Shown here: in pieces, positions 52,722 through 62,324 of the stretch
Numbering within the stretch: the first letter of the stretch is position 1
Layout: the number at the start of each line of letters is the position of its first letter
NCBI RefSeq assembly: GCF_038618305.1
Contig: NZ_CP152017.1
Coordinates: 1,775,501 to 1,839,500 of the forward strand
DNA from: Sporosarcina sp. FSL K6-2383
GTDB lineage: Bacteria; Bacillota; Bacilli; Bacillales_A; Planococcaceae
DNA length: 64,000 nucleotides
Direction: 5' to 3'
Notes under the pieces: model-generated
What the model was told of the DNA's origin: nothing
Databases searched by the model: none
What the model saw: only the letters and a program-made list of their open reading frames with translations
Made by a program: the position numbers and the translations under genes

Positions 52722-54221
52722 TTGACGACTGAACAGAACTTTTTAGCATTATTGAAAAAAATGAGTGCTTATTCTGAGGCGCTGAACATTATGTACTGGG
52801 ATATGCGTACGGGAGCACCGAAAAAGGGGATTGCGACACGTTCTGAGGCAGTTGGTACATTATCATCTGAATTGTTTAAAATGAGTGTCTCTGAAGAAAT
52901 GGGCGGTTATTTGGATGAGCTTGGGAAAAATATCGATTCACTCGACCCGATTATTGCGAAAACGGTCGAGGAAGTAAAAGAAGAGTATGATCGAAGTGAA
53001 AAAATTCCAGCAGAAGAACATCGGGAATTTGTTGTGTTGGCATCGCAAGCGGAATCTGTATGGGAAGAAGCGAAAGACCAATCCGACTTCGAAAGATTTT
53101 TGCCGTATCTCGAAAAAATTGTCGCGACGAAGAAAAAGTTTATCGGCTACTGGGGTGTGAAGGATGACAATCCTTACAATACATTGCTCGACCAATACGA
53201 GCCAGGTATGACAACAGATATTATCGATGGCGTATTCAACCAGTTAAAAGAAACAATTGTGCCGTTAGTGAAGAAAATTTCAGAATCAGGCAAACAGCCA
53301 GACACCTCTTTCTTATTTGAAAAGTTTCCTAAAGAGGGTCAAAAAATAGTTAGCCATGATATTTTGCAGCAGCTTGGCTATGACTTCGATGCAGGTCGTT
53401 TAGATGAAACCGTTCATCCTTTTGAGATGGGCATAAATCTTGGCGACGTGCGCATTACAACCAAATATGATGAGCATGATTTCCGTTCAGCTATATTTGG
53501 AACAATCCATGAATGCGGTCACGCATTGTACGATCAAAATATTGATAAAGCACTTGAAGGGTTACCGATTGCACAAGGAACGTCAATGGGCATTCATGAA
53601 TCACAATCATTATTCTTTGAACAGTTTATCGGTCATAACGAAAACTTTTGGACGTATAATTTCGATTTATTGAAGAGCCAATCACCTGAACAATTTGAGG
53701 GCGTGTCGGTAGAATCCTTCTTACGTGCGATTAATTATTCAGAGCCATCATTGATTCGAATTGAAGCAGATGAACTGACGTACCCGCTTCACATTATGAT
53801 TCGTTATGAAATCGAAAAAGGCTTATTTAACGGTGATTATGAAGTGAAGGATTTGCCGCGAATTTGGAATGATAAGTATGAAGAATATCTTGGGGTCCGT
53901 CCAGAAAATGATGGTGAAGGAGTTCTACAGGATGTTCACTGGGCGGGTGGTGACTTCGGTTATTTCCCATCCTATGCACTCGGTTATATGTATGCGGCGC
54001 AATTAAAGTCTGCGATGTTGAAAGATATTCCGAATTTTGATGAGCTATGCGGACAAGGCGACTTCGCACCAATTTTAGCATGGTTAACGAAGCATGTTCA
54101 TCAATACGGTAAAATGAAAAAGCCGCTTGACATCATTCAAGATACGACGGGTGAAGGTCTAAATGCTAATTATTTAGCTACCTATTTGCTAGAGAAATAT
54201 ACAAAGCTATATAATTTGTAA
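52722..54221 (+). CDS. ypwA: M32-family metallocarboxypeptidase
   Basis: 499-residue cytosolic zinc carboxypeptidase (Taq family). The zinc motif is H263-E-C-G-H267 with the third-ligand region HESQ at 292-295; IRIEADELTYPLHIMIRYE and ENDGEGVLQDVHWAGGDFGYFPSYALG are hallmark segments. TTG start after AGGGGGG. Position agrees with ypwA of B. subtilis. Role in peptide turnover is the family assumption. Confidence 0.95.
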   Translation: MTTEQNFLALLKKMSAYSEALNIMYWDMRTGAPKKGIATRSEAVGTLSSELFKMSVSEEMGGYLDELGKNIDSLDPIIAKTVEEVKEEYDRSEKIPAEEHREFVVLASQAESVWEEAKDQSDFERFLPYLEKIVATKKKFIGYWGVKDDNPYNTLLDQYEPGMTTDIIDGVFNQLKETIVPLVKKISESGKQPDTSFLFEKFPKEGQKIVSHDILQQLGYDFDAGRLDETVHPFEMGINLGDVRITTKYDEHDFRSAIFGTIHECGHALYDQNIDKALEGLPIAQGTSMGIHESQSLFFEQFIGHNENFWTYNFDLLKSQSPEQFEGVSVESFLRAINYSEPSLIRIEADELTYPLHIMIRYEIEKGLFNGDYEVKDLPRIWNDKYEEYLGVRPENDGEGVLQDVHWAGGDFGYFPSYALGYMYAAQLKSAMLKDIPNFDELCGQGDFAPILAWLTKHVHQYGKMKKPLDIIQDTTGEGLNANYLATYLLEKYTKLYNL

Positions 54222-54225
54222 ATCG

Positions 54226-54278
54226 AAAAAAGTGCTGTGTCATTCATCGAGAAAATCGGTGAATGAACAGCACTTTTT
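54226..54278. terminator. Bidirectional terminator between ypwA and cheX
   Basis: AAAAAAGTGCTGT with ACAGCACTTTTT as outer stem and TCATTCATCGA with TCGGTGAATGA as inner stem; A-run and T-run ends serve both converging genes. Confidence 0.92.
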
Positions 54279-54281
54279 GTC

Positions 54282-54737
54282 TTAGGCTTCATCAATCGTT
54301 AGCAATACATTCAACATGGAGCCATCTTCAAGTTTCACAGGAAGTTTGAATGCTTGTTTGAAACCAAAGAACTTCATTGTCCCAGTCATAACAGTTGGGG
54401 GAGAAATATCAAGAATAAGGCCATCTTTTTCAAGCAACGTACATAAATTTCCGGCAACCATATTCCCTAGTTCACCGGTAAAGGACTCGACCATTTCACC
54501 TTCTATGGACATACCGAACATGGCCTGCCCAATTTGACCAATCACTTCGGTAGTTGTCTCAAGAATTAAACGCCCTTTTATACCGCCAACAAGTCCGATT
54601 AGTACACTAATCTCCTTTTGCTCATAAGGCTGTACGGTCATTGATGGAGGTAAAACATCTAATTTAACTGGAATCACAGTTGTTAGAGAGGCAATAGTAC
54701 CATTTAAGATCATTTGGACATGTTTAGATGTACTCAT
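54282..54737 (-). CDS. CheX-like chemotaxis phosphatase domain protein
   Basis: 151 residues. The CheC/CheX fold is indicated by LIGLVGGIKGRLILETT, and the catalytic pair E89-x2-N92 in TGELGNMVAGN, which CheX uses to dephosphorylate CheY-P. A single ExxN motif and the length favour CheX over CheC. It lies alone, convergent with ypwA and divergent from dynA, far from other che genes except cheR. Its in vivo partner is not shown. Confidence 0.85.
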   Translation of the reverse strand: MSTSKHVQMILNGTIASLTTVIPVKLDVLPPSMTVQPYEQKEISVLIGLVGGIKGRLILETTTEVIGQIGQAMFGMSIEGEMVESFTGELGNMVAGNLCTLLEKDGLILDISPPTVMTGTMKFFGFKQAFKLPVKLEDGSMLNVLLTIDEA

Positions 54738-54897
54738 TTAGGTTCCCACCTTTATAATTAAGAATAGTGCAATCATACCATAGTAAATTATAAACAATGC
54801 AATATTCGACAATTTTCTTCAATTTATTTTTTTCCATTAGTTGAGTTAGAAAAATGGTATGATAGGAACAGCAATTGATGAAGGGACCGAGTGAACC

Positions 54898-57800
54898 ATG
54901 CAAGAACTAGCACATTTAATACAACAAGCAGCTACCTATGGTCAGCTTTTTATAACACATGATGATGAAGAGCGTTTTAAGAAAACGGAACTATTTGCCG
55001 CAAAGTTAATTGATAAAGAATATACAATCGGGTTTGCTGGTCATTTCTCTGCAGGCAAATCATCTATGATTAACGCATTGACAGGGGATGATTTGCTGCC
55101 ATCGAGTCCAATCCCAACGAGTGCTAATATCGTTAAAGTCCGCAAGACAGACTCTGACTATGCTGTTATTTACCGGACAGATGGTACAGCCGTAAAATAT
55201 GGTGGACATGGATTCCCGGCGGCCATCAAATCATTTAGTAAAGATGGTGCAGCAGTTTCGCTTGTTGAAATAGGACATACGGGATCCCATTTACCAGAAG
55301 GCATTACTGTGATGGATACGCCTGGTGTTGATTCGACAGATGATGCCCACCGTTTATCGACTGAATCTGCACTCCACTTGGCAGATCTCGTTTTTTACAC
55401 GATGGACTATAATCATGTGCAATCGGAATTGAATTTCCGTTTTACCAAGGAATTGATGCGTTATAACGATAACGTTTATTTAATAATCAATCAAATCGAC
55501 AAACACCGTGATAGTGAGTTGTCGTTTTCAGATTTCAAACAATCGGTTGAAGACTCCTTTAAAATGTGGGGCGTTGTTCCGAAAGGCATCTTTTACACAT
55601 CATTGAAGGATGTAGACCATCCACATAATGATTTCGATGCAGTGAAAGCGATTGTCGATGGTTCGATGGAAAACTGGCAGCAGCGATTCGTTGAGAATGC
55701 TAAGCAAACGCTTCTCAAACTAAAAGATGAACATAGTCAATTTTTAGCCGATGAAATCGTGGATCGAAAAAATACCTATTCTACAATCATTGCAGATGAT
55801 GAATGGCAAAGACAAGTTGAGCTTCAAGAAGAAGTGACTGAATCTAAAAAAATGCTAACCCTTTTATCAGGCGATGAATTTGCTACGACGTTTGAAAATG
55901 AACGTAATCGTCTTATGCAAAGCGCTGCCATCACCCCTTATGAAACACGTGAACTGTTAAAGGTTTATTTAGAGTCATTGTCATCCCGTTTTAAAGTCGG
56001 GTTACTATTCGGTGCGAAAAAGACTGCTGAAGAAAGAGAACGGCGTAAACAGGCGTTGGCCGATAATATGAGTGGGCTTGTCCATGCCCAAATTGAAGTC
56101 CATCTAAAAACACTAATGAAAAAGTCGCTGAAAGAAGCCGGTATTTTAACGGACGAACGCTCGCTTGAAATTGATGGTATTGAATTGTCCATTCCATTTG
56201 TTGATATTGAAAAAGAGTTTAATGTCTCAGATGTCATTACAGGTGACACTGTGCTGAACTATTCTGAACGAATGAAGACGGCCATTCACGCTGCATTCCG
56301 TCGAATGACAGACGAGTGGAAGCACGATATGGCGCTCATTGCATCGACAGCCGGCGATGACAACGCTGGGATGCTGGAGCAAAAAGTACACCGTTTGGAA
56401 GAAAAACTGCAAGCGATTCAGCAAGTAGAACAAATTGAATTGCAGTTGGCGATGCTTGAACAGCAAATGGATAATCCTTCAACTGCAACGATAGTAAGTC
56501 GTGATAGTCTTCTCCAGCAGTGGGAAACACGTGAAACGTTGGAGACAGTTGAATTCAATGAAGAACAGGCGACAATCAGTCCAGAGAAAATAAAAGAATC
56601 GACGAAAGCAATTGAACAATCTGAAATGAGCATCCTGACTTCAGATTCAGAAAAAGTGGTTGCGCAGGCGATTCATGTTGCGCATTCAGTTGAAAATATT
56701 CCAGGTTTTCTAGAAACAGCTGACTATTTACGCAAAAAGGCGAATCGATTGGATGGACAAGAGTTTACCATTGCATTGTTTGGGGCGTTTAGCGCTGGTA
56801 AATCTTCATTTTCAAATGCATTAATCGGTGAAAAAGTATTGCCGGTGTCACCAAATCCGACAACGGCGGCGATTAATCGTATTCGACCTATTTCTGTAGG
56901 TAAAGAAGATGGAACGGCTGATGTTCTGTTAAAAACAGAAGAACGTATGCTAGAGGATGTTAGTCGTTCCTTTGAAGCACTAGGTGTAGACATTTTAACA
57001 TTGAATGAGGCCTTTCAAAAGGCAGATGAAGCACTACATACGGAATTGCAGGATGAAAACCTTCATATTCATAAAGCGTTTATTGCTGCTTACCAAAAAG
57101 GCTACCCAATTTATAAAAATGAGTTGGGTGCCATTATTAAAGCAGAACGGGATGAATTTGTTAAATTCGTCGCGCAAGAAGACCGTAGCTGTTTTGTTGA
57201 ATCCATCGATTTTTATTACGATTGTGAATTGACACGAAAAGGAATTACCCTTGTTGATACCCCCGGAGCTGATTCTATAAACGCGCGTCATACAGATGTA
57301 GCGTTTGAATATATTCGAAATGCTGATGCGATTCTGTTCGTGACGTATTATAATCATGCATTTGCCAGAGCAGATCGGGAGTTCCTTGTCCAATTAGGGC
57401 GGGTGAAAGATGCGTTTGAGCTCGATAAGATGTTCTTCATCGTCAATGCGATTGACTTGGCTTCCAACCAAGAGGAGGCAGAAGCAGTGAAAGCATTCGT
57501 TGCGGATGAACTGCAAATGTTTGGCATTCGCAATCCGAGGGTCCATGGTATTTCAAGTTTACAAGCACTGGAGGCGAAAGTGGAAAATCGACTGGATCCA
57601 TTGATGTCACCGTTTGAAGAAGAGTTTCATCACTTCCTTGAAAATGACTTAAAAGGACTCGCTGTACAGGCGTTGGAAGAGGAAACAGTGAAAACGGTTG
57701 AGCGCTTGTCGTCATTAATTTCACGGACTGAAATAAATATGACGCGCAAAACAGAACGATTAGAAGAGTTGAATAAAATTGAAGGGGAAGTGCGTCAGCA

Positions 57801-58500
57801 TTTTACTTATAATTTTGCGGATGTATTAAGAAAATCAACGAATAATGAGCTAAGTGAGCTTGTCTATTATATTTTGCAACGTGTATTTTTACGCTATGGT
57901 GATTTTTTCAAAGAGGCATACAGTCCATCCATCTTCGTCAACAATTCGGCAGATCGGGCGCTAAAGGCGGCACTTGCTGAAACAGTTCAGATGATTGGTT
58001 TTGATTTGACACAGGAGTTGAAAGTGACTAACTTACGGATGTTGAATTTCATGAAAAAGCAATTGAATGAACGTCAACGCACTGAGGTAGCTCATTTACA
58101 TGACAAAGATAGCTCAATCGCACCTTCACCATACGAGGCGCAAGATGCAGATATGTTGTCGTTTGATGTACCCTATGCAGATCCAAATGTCTATGGTCGT
58201 GTCAATAAACTGTTCAAAAATCAAAAAGCGTTCTTTGAAAAAGGAGAACGAGATATATTGAAGGACCAGCTAGAGGAGTTGCTGAAGCAAGATGCTTCTA
58301 CTTATCTCGGGCATGAAAAAGAATTACTTGAAAAGTGGACGGATAGCTGGATAGACAGCGAAGCAGAAGGCCTTAGACAGCATTTATTGAAGGAAAGTTT
58401 GACACAGATTGCTTCGGAGCGAACTCTTTTACAAGGGACAGAGCAGCTTGTGGAATGGCGTGCCGTGTATGGGGAATTACAGGCGAAGGGGTTGGTTTAA
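54898..58500 (+). CDS. dynA: Double dynamin-like GTPase DynA
   Basis: 1200 residues with two fused dynamin-like units. First P-loop GHFSAGKSS at 48-56 with DTPG at 140-143; second P-loop GAFSAGKSS near 628 with a second DTPG near 787. Between and after lie long helical stalk regions. B. subtilis DynA (1193 residues) tethers and fuses membranes and helps to survive phage and antibiotic membrane damage. TATGAT with an upstream TG (54855-54863) is an extended -10 candidate. The rhodanese gene starts directly at its stop. Confidence 0.95.
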   Translation: MQELAHLIQQAATYGQLFITHDDEERFKKTELFAAKLIDKEYTIGFAGHFSAGKSSMINALTGDDLLPSSPIPTSANIVKVRKTDSDYAVIYRTDGTAVKYGGHGFPAAIKSFSKDGAAVSLVEIGHTGSHLPEGITVMDTPGVDSTDDAHRLSTESALHLADLVFYTMDYNHVQSELNFRFTKELMRYNDNVYLIINQIDKHRDSELSFSDFKQSVEDSFKMWGVVPKGIFYTSLKDVDHPHNDFDAVKAIVDGSMENWQQRFVENAKQTLLKLKDEHSQFLADEIVDRKNTYSTIIADDEWQRQVELQEEVTESKKMLTLLSGDEFATTFENERNRLMQSAAITPYETRELLKVYLESLSSRFKVGLLFGAKKTAEERERRKQALADNMSGLVHAQIEVHLKTLMKKSLKEAGILTDERSLEIDGIELSIPFVDIEKEFNVSDVITGDTVLNYSERMKTAIHAAFRRMTDEWKHDMALIASTAGDDNAGMLEQKVHRLEEKLQAIQQVEQIELQLAMLEQQMDNPSTATIVSRDSLLQQWETRETLETVEFNEEQATISPEKIKESTKAIEQSEMSILTSDSEKVVAQAIHVAHSVENIPGFLETADYLRKKANRLDGQEFTIALFGAFSAGKSSFSNALIGEKVLPVSPNPTTAAINRIRPISVGKEDGTADVLLKTEERMLEDVSRSFEALGVDILTLNEAFQKADEALHTELQDENLHIHKAFIAAYQKGYPIYKNELGAIIKAERDEFVKFVAQEDRSCFVESIDFYYDCELTRKGITLVDTPGADSINARHTDVAFEYIRNADAILFVTYYNHAFARADREFLVQLGRVKDAFELDKMFFIVNAIDLASNQEEAEAVKAFVADELQMFGIRNPRVHGISSLQALEAKVENRLDPLMSPFEEEFHHFLENDLKGLAVQALEEETVKTVERLSSLISRTEINMTRKTERLEELNKIEGEVRQHFTYNFADVLRKSTNNELSELVYYILQRVFLRYGDFFKEAYSPSIFVNNSADRALKAALAETVQMIGFDLTQELKVTNLRMLNFMKKQLNERQRTEVAHLHDKDSSIAPSPYEAQDADMLSFDVPYADPNVYGRVNKLFKNQKAFFEKGERDILKDQLEELLKQDASTYLGHEKELLEKWTDSWIDSEAEGLRQHLLKESLTQIASERTLLQGTEQLVEWRAVYGELQAKGLV

Positions 58501-59322
58501 TTGACGAAGGTATTTGTTTCTGTAAAAGATGTAGACTATAAAACGGCGAAATGGATAGACACGCGTTTTTTCTTGCAGGATGTGCAGGAAGGTCAGCAGA
58601 AGTATGGGCAAAGTCATGTATCAGGTGCGGTGTATTGGGATTTAGAACGTGATATGTCTGATATGACAAAAACGGCGGGACGCCATCCAATGCCGGAGAA
58701 GGAAGCACTAACGAACCTTTTTCGTAAAAGTGGCCTATCGTTAGATGACCTTATCGTGATTTACGATGATGGCGGTAGCCCATTTGCCGCTCGTGCTTGG
58801 TGGCTGTTACAATATGCAGGATTCAAACATGCCGTTATCTCACTCGAAGGATTTGAAGCGATTAAGCAGGCTGGTATTTCGGTTGATGGTGTAGTACCCA
58901 AGACTGTCGAAACTGCAGTTTCTCCAGCTTGGGATGAGGGAATCTATGCATCTCGCCAACTCATCGAGGAGACGGTTGCTGGTGAGACGTCAATTGTTTT
59001 ACTGGATGCTCGCTCTGCTGAACGCTATCGCGGTGAAAAAGAGCCGATAGATCCAATTGCGGGTCGGATTCCGGGTGCGTTGAACTTTGACTGGGAATTG
59101 CTGAAAAAAGAGGGCATCTATAATATGGATGAAACGGTCAAAGCACAACTGTCGCAGATAGTGGCTCCAGTGCAACAAGTAGCCGTTTATTGTGGTAGCG
59201 GCGTGACTGCGGCTGCATTATACGCCATGCTCAAGCATAATGGCTTTGACAATGTTCGTTTGTATGTAGGGAGCTATAGCGACTGGATTTCACAGGAAGG
59301 CGCCGACATCGGGAAAGATTGA
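58501..59322 (+). CDS. Sulfurtransferase with two rhodanese domains
   Basis: 273 residues, thiosulfate/mercaptopyruvate sulfurtransferase type. The N-terminal domain is inactive-looking; the C-terminal domain has the active-site loop C231-GSGVTA, which resembles mercaptopyruvate-type enzymes, and the GRIPGALNFDWE segment. TTG start immediately after the dynA TAA, with AGGCGAAGGGG in the dynA end as ribosome site. Operon with dynA and the phosphoesterase gene. Confidence 0.9.
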   Translation: MTKVFVSVKDVDYKTAKWIDTRFFLQDVQEGQQKYGQSHVSGAVYWDLERDMSDMTKTAGRHPMPEKEALTNLFRKSGLSLDDLIVIYDDGGSPFAARAWWLLQYAGFKHAVISLEGFEAIKQAGISVDGVVPKTVETAVSPAWDEGIYASRQLIEETVAGETSIVLLDARSAERYRGEKEPIDPIAGRIPGALNFDWELLKKEGIYNMDETVKAQLSQIVAPVQQVAVYCGSGVTAAALYAMLKHNGFDNVRLYVGSYSDWISQEGADIGKD

Positions 59323-59335
59323 GGGGACTATACTT

Positions 59336-59926
59336 ATGCGTTATGCATTACTAGGTGACATTCATTCATCCAAAAAAGATTTGGAAAAAGTACTTGCAGA
59401 TATTTTAAATAAAGCACCGGAAGCCGAGTTAGTTGGAACAGGCGACTTGTTTGAATGTATCATTAGTAAAAAAAATATAACCGATAAAAAATTTACAGAG
59501 CTTGGAGAAGTTATGCTTATACCGGAAGGCTTTTCCGAGTTATTGACATTTCCTTCTGTCAGCGGTAATCAAGAGGATCGTATATTATGGATAACTGAAA
59601 CAGAAGATCCGCTGCGAGCAAAGTTAGCTGCATTGCCGGAAACAGCTAATATAGGTCGTGCACAAGTGATACACGGTCACCAGTGGCAATGGGGAGGGCA
59701 ACCATGGGCACTCGTTCATGCGAGTGTTGAGCAATCATTTGTTTTTTATGGACATAGCCATCAATCAGGTTTGTCACGCAATGGTATCCAACAAGAAATC
59801 GAATTCGGCATTCCTTACAGTGTGGACGGTGAGAAAATGCTCGTTAATGTCGGGGCAGTTGTCGGTGATTGCGAATGGCTGTTGTATGATGCGGAGGTAC
59901 AAACTGTTACTTTCATGAAAGCATAG
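59336..59926 (+). CDS. Calcineurin-like metallophosphoesterase
   Basis: 196 residues. Metal-binding motifs in order: D8-I-H10 (GDIHSS), GTGDLFE, SGNQEDR (usual GNHD changed to GNQED), HGHQW and GHSHQSGL. YfcE/MJ0936-like phosphodiesterase group by size; substrate unknown. The His-to-Gln change in the GNHD motif would alter a catalytic residue and could lower or change activity. GGGGAC before the ATG, 13 bases after the rhodanese gene. Confidence 0.85.
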   Translation: MRYALLGDIHSSKKDLEKVLADILNKAPEAELVGTGDLFECIISKKNITDKKFTELGEVMLIPEGFSELLTFPSVSGNQEDRILWITETEDPLRAKLAALPETANIGRAQVIHGHQWQWGGQPWALVHASVEQSFVFYGHSHQSGLSRNGIQQEIEFGIPYSVDGEKMLVNVGAVVGDCEWLLYDAEVQTVTFMKA

Positions 59927-59927
59927 T

Positions 59928-59964
59928 GAAAAAGACTGAAGCCACAGTTGCTTCAGTCTTTTCT
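59928..59964. terminator. Bidirectional terminator
   Basis: GAAAAAGACTGAAGC with GCTTCAGTCTTTTC and a 7-base loop; it overlaps the last codons of the minus-strand RNase H-like gene. Confidence 0.9.
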
Positions 59965-60342
59965 ATGAATGGCATCTCTCGCCAGTGCATCCGCCGCACG
60001 ATTATCTGCATCGGAAATCCATTTGATGAAAAAGAAATCAAATGTTGTGGCGATGGCAAGAATTTGTGCCAAAATGGGTTTATGGGCTTCATTCTTTACA
60101 AATTCTTTTTCTACAGCCATGACAACAATTTGAGAATCAGAACGTACGGATACAATCCCGGTCGTTAGTTTGGCTGCTTCTTCCATACCACGAAGCAAGG
60201 CTTGGAATTCAGCAGAGTGATTATCTGTCGGTGCAATCGGCTCAGAAATTCTTAGCTGATGGCCTTCACCTTTAATGTAGATACCAATGCCACTTTTTCC
60301 CGGATTGCCAGCGCTGGCACCATCTACGTATACTTCAAGCAT
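59953..60342 (-). CDS. ypeP: RNase H-like protein (YpeP type)
   Basis: 129 residues with an RNase HI fold. Acidic residues D7 (VDGASAGNPG), E45 (HSAEFQALL), D69 (VRSDSQ) and D118 (NRAADALA) form a full active site, so RNA/DNA hybrid cleavage is plausible; B. subtilis YpeP itself is reported to have little activity in vitro. GAGGTGA 5 bases before the ATG used here; upstream GTG in frame lies in that site. Divergent from ypeQ. Confidence 0.88.
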   Translation of the reverse strand: MLEVYVDGASAGNPGKSGIGIYIKGEGHQLRISEPIAPTDNHSAEFQALLRGMEEAAKLTTGIVSVRSDSQIVVMAVEKEFVKNEAHKPILAQILAIATTFDFFFIKWISDADNRAADALARDAIHRKD

Positions 60343-60427
60343 ATTTGTCACCTCAATTTAGTTGAATAGTTGTGTCTTCGAAGACTGCGTATTAGAATAG
60401 AGGAATCATGTTTGTGGGGGGAAGGTT

Positions 60428-60616
60428 ATGAATAAAACGATAATTATGAGTGAAATAGATAGTATTCTAACTAGTTATTGTGAAGGCTGTTTCTTGAAGA
60501 GGCAACTGTCCAAAGAACGGGGAAAGACAGGTGCACATCAGTTTTGTATCAAGACCTGTACAATCGGGGAGCAACTTCAGTTCCTGGGGCGGGAGATTAA
60601 TAAAATCGGAAAATAA
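60428..60616 (+). CDS. ypeQ: Small zinc-finger protein YpeQ
   Basis: 62 residues with four cysteines C18-x2-C21 and C40-x3-C44 (YCEGCFLKR, HQFCIKTC), the pattern of the YpeQ/DUF2602 zinc-finger family. Function unknown. GGGGGAAGG before the ATG. Paired head to head with ypeP as in B. subtilis. Confidence 0.88.
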   Translation: MNKTIIMSEIDSILTSYCEGCFLKRQLSKERGKTGAHQFCIKTCTIGEQLQFLGREINKIGK

Positions 60617-60617
60617 T

Positions 60618-60649
60618 ATCCCGCAGCAAACTACGCTAGCGGGATTTTG
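60618..60649. terminator. Terminator between ypeQ and the cold shock gene
   Basis: ATCCCGC and GCGGGAT with a 14-base loop and TTTTG; placed between two converging genes. Confidence 0.8.
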
Positions 60650-60656
60650 TATTCGA

Positions 60657-60866
60657 TCATTCATCTCCAGATTTTAAGACATTCGCCGCCTGAGGACCTC
60701 GATTTCCTTCGATAATTTCGAAAGATACAGATTGCCCTTCGTCAAGCGTTTTAAAGCCTTCTGATACAATACCGGTAAAGTGGACGAACACATCTTCCCC
60801 GTCATCCGCTTCGATGAAACCATAGCCTTTTTCGTTGCTGAACCATTTCACTTTTCCCTGGTACAT
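60657..60866 (-). CDS. cspD: Cold shock protein, CspD type
   Basis: 69-residue single OB-fold RNA/DNA chaperone. RNP1 KGYGFIE and RNP2 VFVHF are intact, preceded by [16 protein letters not shown] lies 6 bases before the ATG; the frame stays open upstream without a site. The short leader does not show the long cold-box 5' region of some csp genes. Name follows B. subtilis position; csp paralogues are hard to separate by sequence alone. Confidence 0.93.
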   Translation of the reverse strand: MYQGKVKWFSNEKGYGFIEADDGEDVFVHFTGIVSEGFKTLDEGQSVSFEIIEGNRGPQAANVLKSGDE

Positions 60867-61013
60867 GTAGACTCCTCCTCGGCGTTTCAATGTCCCATCC
60901 ATCATAGCATGGATAACTTAACTATACATGAATCGACATTTTGCGTCAATGATATGCCTGAACTTTCTGACTGAGTTTTTCAATAATTTATTAATCAAAA
61001 ATGGAGTGATTTT

Positions 61014-61646
61014 ATGGGAACAATAGTAGATAAATGTATGAGAATGGTTGAAGGAATTTATAATCAGTTTGATGCAAGTCATGATTTTGCGCATATCGAA
61101 CGGGTATTGAAAAATGCGGAAGAGATTTCACAAAAAGAAGTTGCGGCAAACGAGGAAGTTGTGCGTTTGGCTGTCTTATTACATGATATTGACGATGCCA
61201 AATATCAAACGGTGGGGCAGAAAACAGCGACCGATATTTTACAAACAATTGGTGCATCTGATGACTTGTCGCAGCAAGTATTGGCATGCATTGACAGTGT
61301 ATCATTTAGCGGGGGCAATACAAAAGAATTGACGTCCATTGAAGGGGCCATCGTTCGGGACGCTGACCGTTTGGATGCCATTGGAGCGATTGGTATTGCC
61401 AGGACGTTTGCATTCGGAGGGGCAAGAGGAAGAAAATTGTATGATGCTCATGAAACAGCACGTGATCAGATGTCTGAGGCAGAGTATCGTGGGAAGGAAA
61501 CAGCATCTGTTACACATTTTTACGAAAAATTATTATTACTAAAAGACTTGATGGTGACAGTGGAAGGGAAGCGTATAGCCCAGCAGCGGCATGATTATAT
61601 GGTAGGATTTTTGAAGCAGTTAGAGAGGGAAGTTGGGTTGGAATAG
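61014..61646 (+). CDS. ypgQ: HD-domain phosphohydrolase YpgQ
   Basis: 210 residues. Metal-binding H23 (HDFAHIERV), H57-D58 (LLHDIDDAK) and the later aspartate of RDADRLDAIGAIGIART make a complete HD site. B. subtilis YpgQ hydrolyses nucleoside triphosphates to monophosphates and PPi in vitro. GGAGTG before the ATG. Confidence 0.9.
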   Translation: MGTIVDKCMRMVEGIYNQFDASHDFAHIERVLKNAEEISQKEVAANEEVVRLAVLLHDIDDAKYQTVGQKTATDILQTIGASDDLSQQVLACIDSVSFSGGNTKELTSIEGAIVRDADRLDAIGAIGIARTFAFGGARGRKLYDAHETARDQMSEAEYRGKETASVTHFYEKLLLLKDLMVTVEGKRIAQQRHDYMVGFLKQLEREVGLE

Positions 61647-61651
61647 TGAGT

Positions 61652-61694
61652 AACAAACGCCACAACGATAAATAGTCGTTGTGGCGTTTGTTAT
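61652..61694. terminator. Bidirectional terminator
   Basis: AACAAACGCCACAACGA with TCGTTGTGGCGTTTGTT: a perfect 17-bp stem with a 7-base loop between two converging genes. Confidence 0.93.
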
Positions 61695-62132
61695 TTAGCC
61701 GATTTTACTATCGGAGCTACGATTAAGTAAATTGAAAATGTCTTTTTCATTCGTATATGCTTTATGGGAAGTAAAGGCTAGTTCTTTTTTGATGAATTCA
61801 ACAGTTTCGGCTAAGGCAGTCACTTCGCCGCGCATTTGATGAACGTCCATTGTGAGGTTTTCAAGTTTGGCATCTGTTTCTTCTTGACGATCACGGATAA
61901 CTTTAATAATTTGCGTGTTTTCATCTAGTTGCGCTTTCATGCTAGTGATGTCGGCTTTCATGCCAGTGATCTCAGATTTGATACCATTGATGTCGGCTTT
62001 CATGCCAGTGATCTCAGATTTGATACCATTGATATCGGCTTTCATGTCAGTGATCTCAGATTTGATACCATTTACATCCGTTCTTAAATCCTTTACTTCT
62101 GCAAGAATTTGGAGTAAAAGTTTTTCACTCAT
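61695..62132 (-). CDS. Coiled-coil protein with 14-residue tandem repeats
   Basis: 145 residues, nearly all heptad coiled coil. Residues about 21-62 consist of 14-residue units of the type GIKSEIT(G/D)MKADIN, i.e. two heptads per unit, encoded by 42-base tandem repeats. No signal peptide, membrane segment or enzyme motif. AAAGGAG lies before the ATG chosen; seven codons of open frame upstream lack a site. Resembles small phage- or Bacillus-type coiled-coil proteins of unknown function. Confidence 0.75.
   Translation of the reverse strand: MSEKLLLQILAEVKDLRTDVNGIKSEITDMKADINGIKSEITGMKADINGIKSEITGMKADITSMKAQLDENTQIIKVIRDRQEETDAKLENLTMDVHQMRGEVTALAETVEFIKKELAFTSHKAYTNEKDIFNLLNRSSDSKIG
61947..62072. 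repeat. Three 42-bp tandem repeats inside the coiled-coil gene
   Basis: Units at 61947-61988, 61989-62030 and 62031-62072. The first two are identical and the third differs at two positions, with more diverged units on both sides. This points to recent copy-number change by slippage that keeps the heptad phase. Confidence 0.92.
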
Positions 62133-62324
62133 AAAAAGGTCTCCTTTCATCAATATTTTGTGAACTTTATATTGTGTTGATACATAAGAAGTATTTTTAT
62201 TTATAGAATAACAATAACATACGTTCGTATATTTTGTAAAGCGAAAAAAGGATTTTACATTAGAATAAATTTAACAACAGCCGTATTTTATGTATAGGGG
62301 CTGTTGGTACTATGGTAGTTTAGT

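Noticed and set aside
61947..62072. Possible CRISPR-like array
   Set aside because: Units are directly adjacent without unique spacers and lie in frame within a coiled-coil gene.
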